From NCBI GenBank assembly GCA_028291545.1, contig JAQGHR010000148.1, positions 24,216-88,215 of the forward strand: 64,000 nt of DNA, read 5' to 3'. The notes under the pieces are model-generated. The model saw only the letters and a program-made list of their open reading frames with translations. It was not told where the DNA came from and made no database searches. Positions 34,541 to 43,167 of this stretch are shown here, piece after piece (position 1 is the first letter of the stretch; each line of letters starts with the position of its first letter). The position numbers were made by a program, and so were the translations under genes. The DNA is from Planctomycetota bacterium (lineage in GTDB: Bacteria; Planctomycetota; Planctomycetia; Isosphaerales; Isosphaeraceae).

Positions 34541-35938
34541 ATGCCTGTCACGCCTCTCGTCCTGATCAACGCGGTAGGGCTCACCGGGCGGCTTCTGCCG
34601 TTCGCTCCCCGGCTTCAGGCTTTGGCGGCAAGTGGCTGGTCGCGATCCATGAAAGAGGTACTTCCTGCCGTGACCTGCACGGCGCAGGCGACGATCCTTA
34701 CAGGGAAGCCCCCGAGTGAGCACGGAATCGTCGGGAATGGCTGGTTCTTTCGAGATACGGGCGAGGTCCGATTCTGGCAACAATCCAACGCCCTGATCGA
34801 GGCCGAGCCACTTTACGTCACTGCGCGGAACCTGGCCGCGCAGCGAGGCGAGAGTTTTCGTGTCGCGAAACTCTTCTGGTGGTTCAATCAAGGGGCCGCC
34901 GTCGATTGGAGCGTGACGCCGAAGCCCTACTATGCCGCCGATGGCAACAAGGCCTTCGGAATCGCCGGAACGCCGCAGGGCCTGACGGACCGGCTCGAAA
35001 AGGTGCTCGGCACGTTCCCCTTCCATACCTTCTGGGGGCCGGGTGCAGGCCTTCCATGCACGCGATGGATCGCGCGATGCGCCGCGGACATCCTGGCGAA
35101 CGAACGGCCCGACCTTTCACTGGTCTACCTGCCCCACCTCGATTATGACCCTCAGCGCTTCGGTCCGTCCGGCTCGGACATGCCGAGGCTCGTCCGAGAA
35201 CTCGACGACGCCTGCGCCCCCCTGCTGGATGCCGCCCTCTCGGCCGGGGCTCGCGTCTGGATCGTCAGCGAATACGGTCACTGCGACGTCGACACACCCG
35301 TCTATGTCAATCGCGCCCTGCGTGCGGCGGGATTTCTCGCTGTCAGGCCGGGTCCGTTCGGCGAAATTTTCGATACGTTCGAGAGTCGCTCCTTCGCCGT
35401 CTGCGATCACCAACTCGCCCATATCCACGTCAGGAAACCGGTGGACGTGGCACCCGTCGCCGACCTGATCCGAGGGCTTCCGGGCGTCGATCTCGTTGTC
35501 GTGGGTGACGAGCGAGCCGAGATCGGCCTTGACCATGCCCGGGCGGGCGAGATCATCGCTCTGGCGCAACCAAACGCCTGGTTTGCCTATCCGTTCTGGA
35601 TCGACGATCGATCGGCGCCGGATTATGCGAGGACGGTGGACATCCATCGAAAGCCGGGCTACGACCCCTGCGAGCTTTTCTTCGACCCGAATCTGTCGTG
35701 GCCGAAGGGGCGCGTGATTCGGCGGTTGATCCGGAAGAAGCTCGGGTTCCGCACCCTGTTCGATGTCATTCCGCTCGATGCATCAATCGTCCGGGGGAGC
35801 CACGGACTCCAATCCTCGTCGGATCAAGATCGACCCGTCTTGATCGGCGACGGGCCGCCCCCCTCCTCGGGCCCAATCGCGATGACCGACGTCAAGTGCC
35901 TCCTTCTCGATGCCCTCTTTGCGAACTCAATTTCATAG
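34541..35938 (+). CDS. alkaline phosphatase-superfamily phosphodiesterase / nucleotide pyrophosphatase
   Basis: A 465-residue cytoplasmic-looking enzyme of the type I phosphodiesterase/NPP group (COG1524-like), which cleaves phosphodiester or pyrophosphate bonds with two metals. The nucleophile is expected at Thr45 in LPAVTCTAQATILTGKPPSEHG. Further metal-site segments are YLPHLDYDPQRFG, VSEYGHCDV, and a C-terminal RGSHG. There is no signal peptide. The ATG at 34541 has AGGA 11 nt upstream; the frame is open from 34508. Relatives occur in several planctomycete and algal clusters, but no partner genes from such clusters are present here, so the substrate stays open. Confidence 0.87.
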   Translation: MPVTPLVLINAVGLTGRLLPFAPRLQALAASGWSRSMKEVLPAVTCTAQATILTGKPPSEHGIVGNGWFFRDTGEVRFWQQSNALIEAEPLYVTARNLAAQRGESFRVAKLFWWFNQGAAVDWSVTPKPYYAADGNKAFGIAGTPQGLTDRLEKVLGTFPFHTFWGPGAGLPCTRWIARCAADILANERPDLSLVYLPHLDYDPQRFGPSGSDMPRLVRELDDACAPLLDAALSAGARVWIVSEYGHCDVDTPVYVNRALRAAGFLAVRPGPFGEIFDTFESRSFAVCDHQLAHIHVRKPVDVAPVADLIRGLPGVDLVVVGDERAEIGLDHARAGEIIALAQPNAWFAYPFWIDDRSAPDYARTVDIHRKPGYDPCELFFDPNLSWPKGRVIRRLIRKKLGFRTLFDVIPLDASIVRGSHGLQSSSDQDRPVLIGDGPPPSSGPIAMTDVKCLLLDALFANSIS

Positions 35939-35965
35939 GCCTTACGCAGCGCAAAAATCCGGAGG

Positions 35966-36066
35966 GCCTTCGGCATCCGCAGATGACGCAGATTTCTCAG
36001 ATGAAGAAAATCTCGGTTTTGGCCTTTTCATCTGAGAAATCTGCGTCATCTGCGGATGCCGAAGGC
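35966..36066. repeat. perfect 40-bp inverted repeat made of ATCTGnGnn units
   Basis: Arms 35966-36005 and 36027-36066 are exact reverse complements around a 21-nt spacer. The right arm contains three successive 9-nt units, ATCTGAGAA, ATCTGCGTC and ATCTGCGGA, ending in GCCGAAGGC. It lies between the stops of two convergent genes. Its AT content is visibly higher than that of the flanking genes, suggesting an inserted element (palindromic repeat or MITE-like) that may also block read-through. Confidence 0.88.
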
Positions 36067-36098
36067 TCTTGCATTGGCTCAATCGCGGAGATCCTATT

Positions 36099-36974
36099 TC
36101 ATTCGTCGAGCAGCTTTTCCATCCGCGTCACGACGTCCTTCATCCGGTTCAGGTCGCCCTGGCCGACTTCGGCAGTAACCCAGCCGTTGTAGCCGATCTC
36201 TCTCAAGGCGGCGGCCACGGCCTTCCAGTCGATCTCGCCTTCGCCCAGGGGGTAATCGAATCGCCTGGGCTTGGCGTATTCCTTGATGTGGATTTTCAAG
36301 ATCCGCTTGCCAAGCTCCTTGATCCACTCCTGGGGAAAACCGTACTCGACCACATTGCCGACATCGAAATAAGCTCCGACCGCATCGCTCTTGAATTCGT
36401 CGATGTATCGCGACATCTCGGGCGCGCTCAGCAGGAACTTGTTCCAGACCTCCTCGATGGCCAGCTTGATCCCGGCCTTCTCGGCGATGGGGAGGAGCGT
36501 CTTGATGTTCTCCTGAGACCGAGTGTAGGCGTCCCGATAGGAGACGTCCTTGGTCACGACCGCCGGTACGACCAGGACGGTGGTGCCGCCGTAGAGCTTC
36601 ACGTCCTCGATTTCCTTGCGGATCGCGGCCAGGCCCTTCTCGACGACGCCGGTGTCGGGGCTGGAGAGCGGGCTGGACCAGTGGACGGCGCCGGAGACAC
36701 CGTGGATCACGATTCCCGTCTTGTCGCGGGCCTTCAGGACCTCGTCGGTGTCGAGCGCGTTGGGGCTGATCAGCTCGACGCCCTCGAAACCGGCCTCCCG
36801 GAGCATCTCGAACGTCGGGAGGATCGGCCCTTTGGTCTGGCCGAGCATGAACGCCTTTTTCCAGCGTACCGGCTTGGCGGCCTCCGCAACGGCCGAGGAG
36901 GTGAGGAGTGCCGTGGAAGCGATCGTCGCCGAGGAGGCGGCGAGGAACTGACGGCGGTCAATCGGTGGGGTCAT
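36099..36974 (-). CDS. TAT-exported sugar phosphate isomerase/epimerase-like TIM-barrel protein
   Basis: A 291-residue member of the xylose isomerase-like TIM-barrel superfamily (AP endonuclease 2 clan). A twin-arginine signal (DRRQFLAASS, then an Ala/Thr-rich stretch) predicts export. Barrel landmarks are MLREAGFEGVELIS, GIVIHGVSGAVHWSSP, KLAIEEVWNKFLLS, VGAYFDVGNVVEYG, ILKIHIKEYA and EIDWKAVAAALREIGYNGWVTAEV. The Glu, Asp, His and Glu on these strands are the expected metal ligands. The substrate is unknown. GAGG lies upstream of the ATG. Confidence 0.9.
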   Translation of the reverse strand: MTPPIDRRQFLAASSATIASTALLTSSAVAEAAKPVRWKKAFMLGQTKGPILPTFEMLREAGFEGVELISPNALDTDEVLKARDKTGIVIHGVSGAVHWSSPLSSPDTGVVEKGLAAIRKEIEDVKLYGGTTVLVVPAVVTKDVSYRDAYTRSQENIKTLLPIAEKAGIKLAIEEVWNKFLLSAPEMSRYIDEFKSDAVGAYFDVGNVVEYGFPQEWIKELGKRILKIHIKEYAKPRRFDYPLGEGEIDWKAVAAALREIGYNGWVTAEVGQGDLNRMKDVVTRMEKLLDE

Positions 36975-37034
36975 GGCGGTGCCTCTGCGGGGATCGGGAT
37001 CGATCCTCGCACCCTACCAGACCCCGCGCGGAAA

Positions 37035-38507
37035 TCAACCGATCAGCTCGGCGAGTTTCGCATCGAGCAGCTCGCTCACCAGCGCCGGATCGGCCTTCCC
37101 ACCGGTCTGCTTCATGACCTGCCCGCGAAGGAACCCCTTGACGGCCTCGGGCTTTTTCTTGCCCCCCTTGAGGTCGTCCATCGCTTTCGGGTTCGCGGCA
37201 ATCGCCGCCTCGATCGCCGCGACGATCTCGCCCTGATCCGAGACCATCCCGTATCCGCCGGCCGCGATCACGGCGTCGACCGGCTCCCCGGTCTCGATCA
37301 TCTTGGCCAGGACTTCGCGACCCTGGTTCGTGTTCAATTCCTTACGCTTGACGCGGTTGATCAGGTCGGCAAGACCCTCGGCGCCGACGGGGAATTCCGC
37401 GAGCGAGACCTTCGTCTCCTTCGCGATGCGGAGCACGTCCTGCTGGATCCAGTTGCTCGCGAGCTTCGCTTCCCCCGTGGCCTTGACGACCGCGTCGAAA
37501 TAATCCGCCACCTCTTCGCCCTGTTCCACGAGTACGTTCGCATCGTAGGCGGACAGGCCGAAGTCGGACTCAAAGCGCTGCCGTCGCTCGGTTGGAAGCT
37601 CGCCGATCGTGGCCCTGATCCGAGCGATCCATGGCTCGTCCACTTCGACCGGGACGAGGTCCGGTTCGGGGAAGTAGCGATAATCGGCGGCGGTTTCCTT
37701 CTGGCGTTGGGGCTTGGTCACGCCTTCCGGATCATTCCAACCGCGTGTCTCCTTGTGCGCATCGTGGATCGTCAGCCCGTCCCGCTTCCATTTCTCGTAC
37801 TGGCGTTCCGCCTCATATTGAAGGGCGCGCTCGACCGAACGGAAGCTATTGAGATTCTTGATCTCGACGATCGGCGTCGCGACCGTCCTGCCTTCATGGG
37901 GAATATGCAGGTTGATATTCGCATCGCAACGGAGCGAGCCTTCCTGCATCTCGCAATCGGAGACGCCGAGATATCGGAGCGTGAGCCTGAGTTCTTCCAG
38001 ACATCCCTTCGCGTCGGCCACCGTCCGGATGTCGGGCTCGGTCACGATCTCAAGCAACGGAATTCCGGCCCGGTTCAGGTCGACTTCCGAGAACCCGCCC
38101 GTGCCGTGCGTCAGCTTGCCGGTGTCTTCTTCCAGGTGAACCCGGGTCAAACGGACCCGAGAACCACCGCCGTCCTTTCGCACCGGGATCGGGATCGATC
38201 CGCCGCGGCTGAAGGGAAGGTCATACTGGCTGATCTGATAGTTCTTCGGCAGGTCCGGGTAATAATAGTTCTTCCGGTCCCATTTCGTGAATGCGGCGAT
38301 CTCCGCGCCCAAAGCCACGGCCGTCTTCAGTGCCAGATCGAACGCTTTCCGATTCATCACCGGCAGCGTCCCCGGCATGCCAAGCGAGACGGGGTCCGTT
38401 TGCGTGTTCGGCGGCAGTCCGAAATCCGTTCCGCAGGCCGAGAACATCTTGCTCTCGGTCAGCAACTGAACGTGAACTTCGAGGCCGATGATGATCGTGT
38501 AGTCCAT
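37035..38507 (-). CDS. gatB: Asp-tRNA(Asn)/Glu-tRNA(Gln) amidotransferase subunit B
   Basis: Subunit of GatCAB, which converts misacylated Glu-tRNA(Gln) or Asp-tRNA(Asn) to the correct amide using glutamine-derived ammonia. GatB binds the tRNA and carries the kinase/transamidase site. 490 residues. N-terminal signature GLEVHVQLLTESKMFSACG, core segments SLGMPGTLPVMN, RKNYYYPDLPKNYQISQYDLP and RCDANINL, and a C-terminal helical tail domain with FLRGQVMKQTGGKADP. Third gene of gatC-gatA-gatB, 75 nt after gatA. Confidence 0.97.
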   Translation of the reverse strand: MDYTIIIGLEVHVQLLTESKMFSACGTDFGLPPNTQTDPVSLGMPGTLPVMNRKAFDLALKTAVALGAEIAAFTKWDRKNYYYPDLPKNYQISQYDLPFSRGGSIPIPVRKDGGGSRVRLTRVHLEEDTGKLTHGTGGFSEVDLNRAGIPLLEIVTEPDIRTVADAKGCLEELRLTLRYLGVSDCEMQEGSLRCDANINLHIPHEGRTVATPIVEIKNLNSFRSVERALQYEAERQYEKWKRDGLTIHDAHKETRGWNDPEGVTKPQRQKETAADYRYFPEPDLVPVEVDEPWIARIRATIGELPTERRQRFESDFGLSAYDANVLVEQGEEVADYFDAVVKATGEAKLASNWIQQDVLRIAKETKVSLAEFPVGAEGLADLINRVKRKELNTNQGREVLAKMIETGEPVDAVIAAGGYGMVSDQGEIVAAIEAAIAANPKAMDDLKGGKKKPEAVKGFLRGQVMKQTGGKADPALVSELLDAKLAELIG

Positions 38508-38582
38508 GGAGAAGATCTCAATTTACCGGAGGAATGCTCACGATCACTGTGGGACATGATTTCCGAGCGCACTGGGGCACGA

Positions 38583-40079
38583 TCAGGAAAGCCCCGGTCG
38601 CCGGGAATGCCAGTCGGTTGCCTTCTCGAACACCCGAGCCGTTCTGAGCAAAGTTTCCTCCGCGAACGCCGGCGCCATCAGTTGCAGGCCGATCGGCAGG
38701 CCGGATTTTGTCATCCCGCACGGGATGCTCAATCCGGGGATTCCCGCGAGATTCGTCGTGATCGTGTAAATGTCCGACAGGTACATGGCGAGCGGGTCCG
38801 ACGTCTTTTCGCCGAGTTTGAAGGCGGCGGTCGGGGTGGTGGGACCGATCAGGACATCGACGTCCTTGAAGGCATTGTCAAAATCGTTGCGGATCAGGCG
38901 GCGGACCTTGAGGGCCTGGTTGTAGTACTGGTCGGCGTACCCGGCCGACAGGGCGAAGGTTCCGAGCATGATCCGGCGCTTGACCTCGGGGCCGAACCCC
39001 TCCGCGCGGCTGGCCATCATCATGCGGATCAGCGGGGGGATCGATTCCTCCTCCGGCGTTCGTGCGGAGAAGTCTTCGGCGCGATGCCCGAAAATCGTCC
39101 CGTCGTATCGCGAGAGATTGCTGGAGCACTCGGCGGGCGCGACGAGATAGTAGGCCGGACCGCCGTACTTGGAGTGGGGGAGCGAGACCTCCCGGACCGT
39201 CGCGCCCGCGGCCTCGTAGACCCGGACCGCCTCGCGAACCGCGGCTTCAATCTCAGGATCAAGTCCCTCTCCGAAATACTCGCGGACGATCCCGACTCGC
39301 AGCGAGGGAGGCGGCGTATCAAGCGTGCCGAGGTAGTCGGGGACGGGCGTGTCGACGCTGGTCGAATCCATCGGGTCGCGGCCCGCGATGACGCCCAGGA
39401 GCAACGCCGTATCGGCCAGATCGTGGCTGAAAGGGCCGACCTGGTCGAGCGACGACGCGAACGCGATCAGGCCGTAACGGCTCACACGGCCGTAACTCGG
39501 CTTGAGTCCCACAATCCCGCAAAGTGCCGCGGGCTGGCGAATCGAGCCGCCGGTGTCGGAACCGAGGGAAATCGGCGCCAGGTCGGCCGCGACCGCGACA
39601 GCCGATCCGCCCGAGGAGCCGCCCGGAATGCGAGTCGTGTCCCAGGGATTTCGGGTGGGGCCGTAGGCGCTGTTCTCCGTGGACGAGCCCATGGCGAACT
39701 CGTCCATGTTCGTCTTGCCCACGATCACAGCGTCCGCCGCACGCAGCTTTGAGATCACCGTGGCATCGTACGGAGGGCGGAACGACTTGAGCATCCTGCT
39801 GCCGCACGTTGTGGGCTCGCCCAGGGTGCAAAGCACATCCTTGATCGCCACCGGGATTCCTGCGAGCGGCCCCAAGCTGTCACCGGCCGCGCGCCTGGCG
39901 TCGACGGCCTTCGCCTGGTCCAGCGCCTTCTGGACATCGCGGTGGAGGAAGACGTTGAGGGTCGGATTCAGTCGCTCGGCCCGGTCGACGTAGGCGCGGG
40001 TGATCTCCTCGGCGGATACTTCACCGGAACTCATCTGGGCGAGCAAATGGACGGCGGTCGAGCGGGTTGGGTCGATCAT
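38583..40079 (-). CDS. gatA: Asp-tRNA(Asn)/Glu-tRNA(Gln) amidotransferase subunit A
   Basis: Amidase-signature glutaminase of GatCAB that releases ammonia for GatB. 498 residues. The Ser-cisSer-Lys triad is Lys80 (VAIKDVLC), Ser155 in GGSSGGSA and nucleophile Ser179 in DTGGSIRQPAA. The C-terminal region is regular (GTFALSAGYADQYYNQALKVRRLI; FKLGEKTSDPLAMYLSDIYT). It follows gatC by 72 nt and precedes gatB. Only weak ribosome binding sites are seen in this operon. Confidence 0.97.
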   Translation of the reverse strand: MIDPTRSTAVHLLAQMSSGEVSAEEITRAYVDRAERLNPTLNVFLHRDVQKALDQAKAVDARRAAGDSLGPLAGIPVAIKDVLCTLGEPTTCGSRMLKSFRPPYDATVISKLRAADAVIVGKTNMDEFAMGSSTENSAYGPTRNPWDTTRIPGGSSGGSAVAVAADLAPISLGSDTGGSIRQPAALCGIVGLKPSYGRVSRYGLIAFASSLDQVGPFSHDLADTALLLGVIAGRDPMDSTSVDTPVPDYLGTLDTPPPSLRVGIVREYFGEGLDPEIEAAVREAVRVYEAAGATVREVSLPHSKYGGPAYYLVAPAECSSNLSRYDGTIFGHRAEDFSARTPEEESIPPLIRMMMASRAEGFGPEVKRRIMLGTFALSAGYADQYYNQALKVRRLIRNDFDNAFKDVDVLIGPTTPTAAFKLGEKTSDPLAMYLSDIYTITTNLAGIPGLSIPCGMTKSGLPIGLQLMAPAFAEETLLRTARVFEKATDWHSRRPGLS

Positions 40080-40151
40080 GAGTCGAAGGGTGCGAGGAAC
40101 GCACCGAGATCCCTCATCAGGGGAGAATTGTGTGTTTCACGCACCCGGCCA

Positions 40152-40439
40152 TCACTCCAGGACGGCCGGGACCAGGAAACTCTCGGAGTTGCGTTTGGGC
40201 GCGTTGGCCAGGGCGGCTTCGCGGGGCAGAGAGGGGCCGCGAAGATCCTCCCGGAAGACATTTCGCACCTCGACCCCGTGGGCCAGTGGCACGATATCGT
40301 GCGTGTCCAGCTCCTGGAGCTGCGCCACGAATTCGACGATCTGGTTGAGCTGGCCGGTGAACGTCTCCAGCTCTTCCGGCTCCAGCCTCAGACGAGCCAG
40401 GAGGGCGACCTGGGTGACTTCGTCGCGGGAAAGGGACAT
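40152..40439 (-). CDS. gatC: Asp-tRNA(Asn)/Glu-tRNA(Gln) amidotransferase subunit C
   Basis: Small subunit that clamps GatA to GatB. 95 residues from the ATG at 40439: MSLSRDEVTQVALLARLRL, then EELETFTGQLNQIVEFVAQLQELDT and a C-terminal VRNVFREDLRGPSL, which is the complete family pattern. The open frame continues far upstream to 41063, but this part is antisense to glmU. First gene of the gat operon, divergent from glmU across 224 nt. Confidence 0.95.
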   Translation of the reverse strand: MSLSRDEVTQVALLARLRLEPEELETFTGQLNQIVEFVAQLQELDTHDIVPLAHGVEVRNVFREDLRGPSLPREAALANAPKRNSESFLVPAVLE

Positions 40440-40663
40440 GGATCTGCGAGTCTCCGAATTGCGGGCGGACGCATGCCGACGCGGAGCCGGCGTCGTCCAC
40501 GAGTCCGGTCCGACAGTCTGACAGATGGCGCCTTCTCCTTCAAGGTTCGCTTTGGTCCCGTTGGCCAATTTGACTCGGCCGGAGCCGGGTCCGTAAGATC
40601 GTGCCGACCCTTGTCGGGTGCCGCCTCGACCCTCTTCCACTCTCAATCGAAGGGCAACCAGCC

Positions 40664-41929
40664 ATGACGGGACCGGTAGCGATCTTGTTGGCGGCCGGAC
40701 ATGGGAAGCGGATGCGGTCGACAAAGGCCAAGGTATTGCACGAGGTCTGCGGTCGCCCGATGATCTCGTATGTCGTCGAGGCCGCGCGCGGCGCTGGGGC
40801 GAAGAAGATCGTTGTCGTGGTTGGCGCAGGTGCCGACCAGGTGAAGACCGCCCTGGAGGGTGAGCCCGACGTTGTGTTCGCTTACCAGGAGCAACAACTC
40901 GGGACGGGCGATGCCGTCCGGGCTTGTCGGGCCGTTCTGGATGGGTACTCGGGTCCGGCCTTCGTCCTCGTCGGCGATGAGCCTCTGATACGCCCGGAAC
41001 CGCTGGCGGACCTCCTCGACCGCCAGAAAGTCGAACACGCGGCTTGCTTGCTCGGCACGGCAATCGTTCCGGACCCGTCGGGATTCGGCCGGATTCTTCG
41101 AGACTCCGCCGGCCGCTTCCTCCGTATCATCGAACAGCGTGACTGCAATCCCGAAGAAGCCGCAATCAACGAGGTCAACCCGAGTTGCTACGTCTTCGAG
41201 CTTCCCGGCCTCTGGGACGCCCTGGAACGGCTCGACACCGGCAACGCCCAGGGTGAGTACTATCTGACCGACGCCCCTGCCCTCCTCCAGAGCATGCGGC
41301 GCAAGGTTCTCGCCCTGCCCGTGCTCGAACCCGACGACATCCTGGGAGTCAACACCCGCCAGCACCTCGCCCAGGCGCACGCGCTCATGCAGTCCAGGAT
41401 TCTCGACCGGCTGATGACCGAAGGAGTGAGCATCGTCGACCCCCGAAATACTTACGTCGATGGCCGTTCTGAGATCGGTCCCGACACGGTCATCTTCCCC
41501 TTCTCGGTAATTTCGGGGCACGTCAAGGTCGGCCGCGCCTGTCGGATTGGACCGTTCGCTCATCTGCGGGACGGGACCGTGCTGGAGGATGGTGTCGAGA
41601 TCGGTGCATTCGTCGAGACGGTCCGTTCCCGCATGGAGATCGGCGCGAGGGCGCGGCACCTGGCCTACCTCGGCGATGCCCGCGTGGGTGCGGGGGCGAA
41701 TATCTCCGCTGGAGCCATCACGGCGAACTTCGACGGGCGAACCAAAGGCGTTACCACGATTGGAGATCGCGCGCTGGTTGGCGCGGGCTCGATCCTCGTT
41801 GCGCCGGTAACAGTCGGGGAAGGTGCAACCGTGGGAGCGGGTGCCGTGGTCACGAAGCGCCACGACGTCGAGCCTGGCGCCACGGTAGTTGGCGTCCCCG
41901 CCCGTCCTCTGGGAGAGAAATCCCGCTGA
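40664..41929 (+). CDS. glmU: GlmU-type UDP-GlcNAc pyrophosphorylase / glucosamine-1-phosphate acetyltransferase (short form)
   Basis: Makes UDP-GlcNAc from glucosamine-1-phosphate, feeding peptidoglycan and LPS. 421 residues against about 455 usual. The uridylyltransferase domain (1-230) has LLAAGHGKRMRSTKAKVLHE and GDEPLIRP. The left-handed beta-helix (250-421) is shown by hexapeptides such as VGRACR, IGPFAH and VGAGAN. It keeps the likely acetyltransferase base His332 in RHLAYLGDA and ITANFDGRTK. The last helix turns and tail are shorter than in E. coli, so I infer, but cannot show, that both activities remain. AAGGG lies ahead of the ATG; the upstream frame from 40601 is not needed. Confidence 0.9.
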   Translation: MTGPVAILLAAGHGKRMRSTKAKVLHEVCGRPMISYVVEAARGAGAKKIVVVVGAGADQVKTALEGEPDVVFAYQEQQLGTGDAVRACRAVLDGYSGPAFVLVGDEPLIRPEPLADLLDRQKVEHAACLLGTAIVPDPSGFGRILRDSAGRFLRIIEQRDCNPEEAAINEVNPSCYVFELPGLWDALERLDTGNAQGEYYLTDAPALLQSMRRKVLALPVLEPDDILGVNTRQHLAQAHALMQSRILDRLMTEGVSIVDPRNTYVDGRSEIGPDTVIFPFSVISGHVKVGRACRIGPFAHLRDGTVLEDGVEIGAFVETVRSRMEIGARARHLAYLGDARVGAGANISAGAITANFDGRTKGVTTIGDRALVGAGSILVAPVTVGEGATVGAGAVVTKRHDVEPGATVVGVPARPLGEKSR

Positions 41930-42246
41930 GCGCCGAGCCTGGCGTTGGCATTCGGAGAGAACGATTTCGCGATACTACGACCGGCTTGCTCCGATTATTT
42001 TATCGAGGAGAGCGGATCTCCTTCGCTCGGGCACGTGGAAACCGTTGGGAAAAGAGTTTCGATTCCCCTCGGGGGATTTTTATTCCAATCGCGATCTTCT
42101 CGGGCCGGGCGGACGCGAGATGCGGGCGTTTCCGACGTCGTGGCTCGCTGAAGTCATTCGTTGATGCGCCCGCGGAAGTCGGATACAGTGAACTCCGGTG
42201 CGATGACCCAGCTTTCAGGTTCGTCCCGTTCCCGGGGAGGCCAGCG
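41930..42246. other. 317-nt intergenic stretch after glmU
   Basis: An open frame runs through part of it into the next gene from 41986, but its composition is unlike protein and the next gene has its own strong GGGGAGG-ATG start. I see no RNA gene, repeat or clear promoter. Confidence 0.4.
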
Positions 42247-43017
42247 ATGATTGGTCAGATCGCTCGGACGCGTACGCAGTTGCGGTGGTCCGTCATCGCG
42301 GTCGTATTCGCGGTGAGTGGTTCGGCGCAGGGGCAAACCAGCCGACGCGGAGTGTTCGAGAACGTGGACGTTCCTCCGACCTCCGACCCGGTGCGCCGAA
42401 AGGCTGCCGCCGACGATGCGGAACAGATCCGCCAGGCCGTGCGCGAGATCGAAGTGCTCGAAGCCAGAATTGCCCTGAAGCGAGCCGAGATCGTTGAGAC
42501 CGAGGCCCGCATGAAGAAGGCGGAGGCGGCCACGAAGCTTGCTGAGCTTGAGGCCGCATCACATCGCGAAAGGGTGACGATACAGGATGTCAAGCGATCC
42601 TCGGTGAGTTTCCCGGACACCGTCACGATCACGGAAACGCTGAGATCTCCCGTCCAACGCCAGTTCATGGTAGCCCAAGTTCGCAAGTCGGAGGGCGATC
42701 AGAAGGGCACGGAGAGTAAGCTCATCCAGGATGCACTCAATCGGAAAATCGTGATGGCGTTCCCGGATGCGACGCCCCTGGATGACGTCCTCAAGTCCAT
42801 CGTGGCCGCGACCAAGAGCGCCGAACTGCCCGGCGGACTACCCATTCGCCTGTTACCGGAGGCGAGGGATCTGAACCTCGCGAAAGTTCGGATCAAGGCC
42901 GATGACCTGACAGTCAGGGAAGCCCTCAAGAAGATTCTCGATCAGGTTGGGCTGGAGTTCTCGGTGGCAGACGACCAGGTTAGAGTCACCAAGTCCGAGC
43001 GCAAGATCGAGTTTTGA
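42247..43017 (+). CDS. exported coiled-coil protein with a secretin/STN-like C-terminal domain
   Basis: 256 residues with a signal peptide (LRWSVIAVVFAVSGSAQGQ). A long charged helix at about 45-115 (VREIEVLEARIALKRAEIVETEARMKKAEAATKLAELEAASHR is heptad-like) should form a coiled coil. The C-terminal 80 residues read FPDATPLDDVLKSIVAATKS, then VRIKADDLTVREALKKILDQVGLEFSVADDQVRVTK. This is the two-strand/helix pattern of STN/secretin N-terminal domains used by TonB receptors and type II secretins. No secretin gene is nearby. A precise GGGGAGG sits six bases before the ATG. Confidence 0.78.
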   Translation: MIGQIARTRTQLRWSVIAVVFAVSGSAQGQTSRRGVFENVDVPPTSDPVRRKAAADDAEQIRQAVREIEVLEARIALKRAEIVETEARMKKAEAATKLAELEAASHRERVTIQDVKRSSVSFPDTVTITETLRSPVQRQFMVAQVRKSEGDQKGTESKLIQDALNRKIVMAFPDATPLDDVLKSIVAATKSAELPGGLPIRLLPEARDLNLAKVRIKADDLTVREALKKILDQVGLEFSVADDQVRVTKSERKIEF

Positions 43018-43046
43018 GCCCACGGGCGCAGTTCTCCGTTACACGT

Positions 43047-43087
43047 GTAGGGTGGGTTGGCGGCACCGGCTGCTGAACCCACCCTAC
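43047..43087. repeat. GTAGGGTGGGTT inverted repeat between convergent genes
   Basis: Perfect 12-bp arms (43047-43058 and 43076-43087) around a 17-nt GC-rich spacer. The GTAGGGTGGGTT...AACCCACCCTAC palindrome resembles a motif repeated in many bacterial genomes. It lies between the secreted coiled-coil gene and the convergent dtd gene. Confidence 0.75.
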
Positions 43088-43167
43088 GCAAGAATGACAG
43101 AAGACGCATATGCACCCGCGTACAAACCCGACAGGTGAGCACGCTCGCGCTCTTCCTTGGGTGCCGA

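Noticed and set aside
36069..39752. A 1227-codon plus-strand open frame, the longest in the window.
   Set aside because: It is antisense to the TIM-barrel gene, gatB and most of gatA, all of which are certain. GC-rich codon bias removes stops on the opposite strand; the translation has no domain-like pattern.
40440..41063. An apparent 200-residue N-terminal extension of gatC.
   Set aside because: It is antisense to glmU and Pro/Arg-rich; GatC is complete from the ATG at 40439 at its usual 95 residues.
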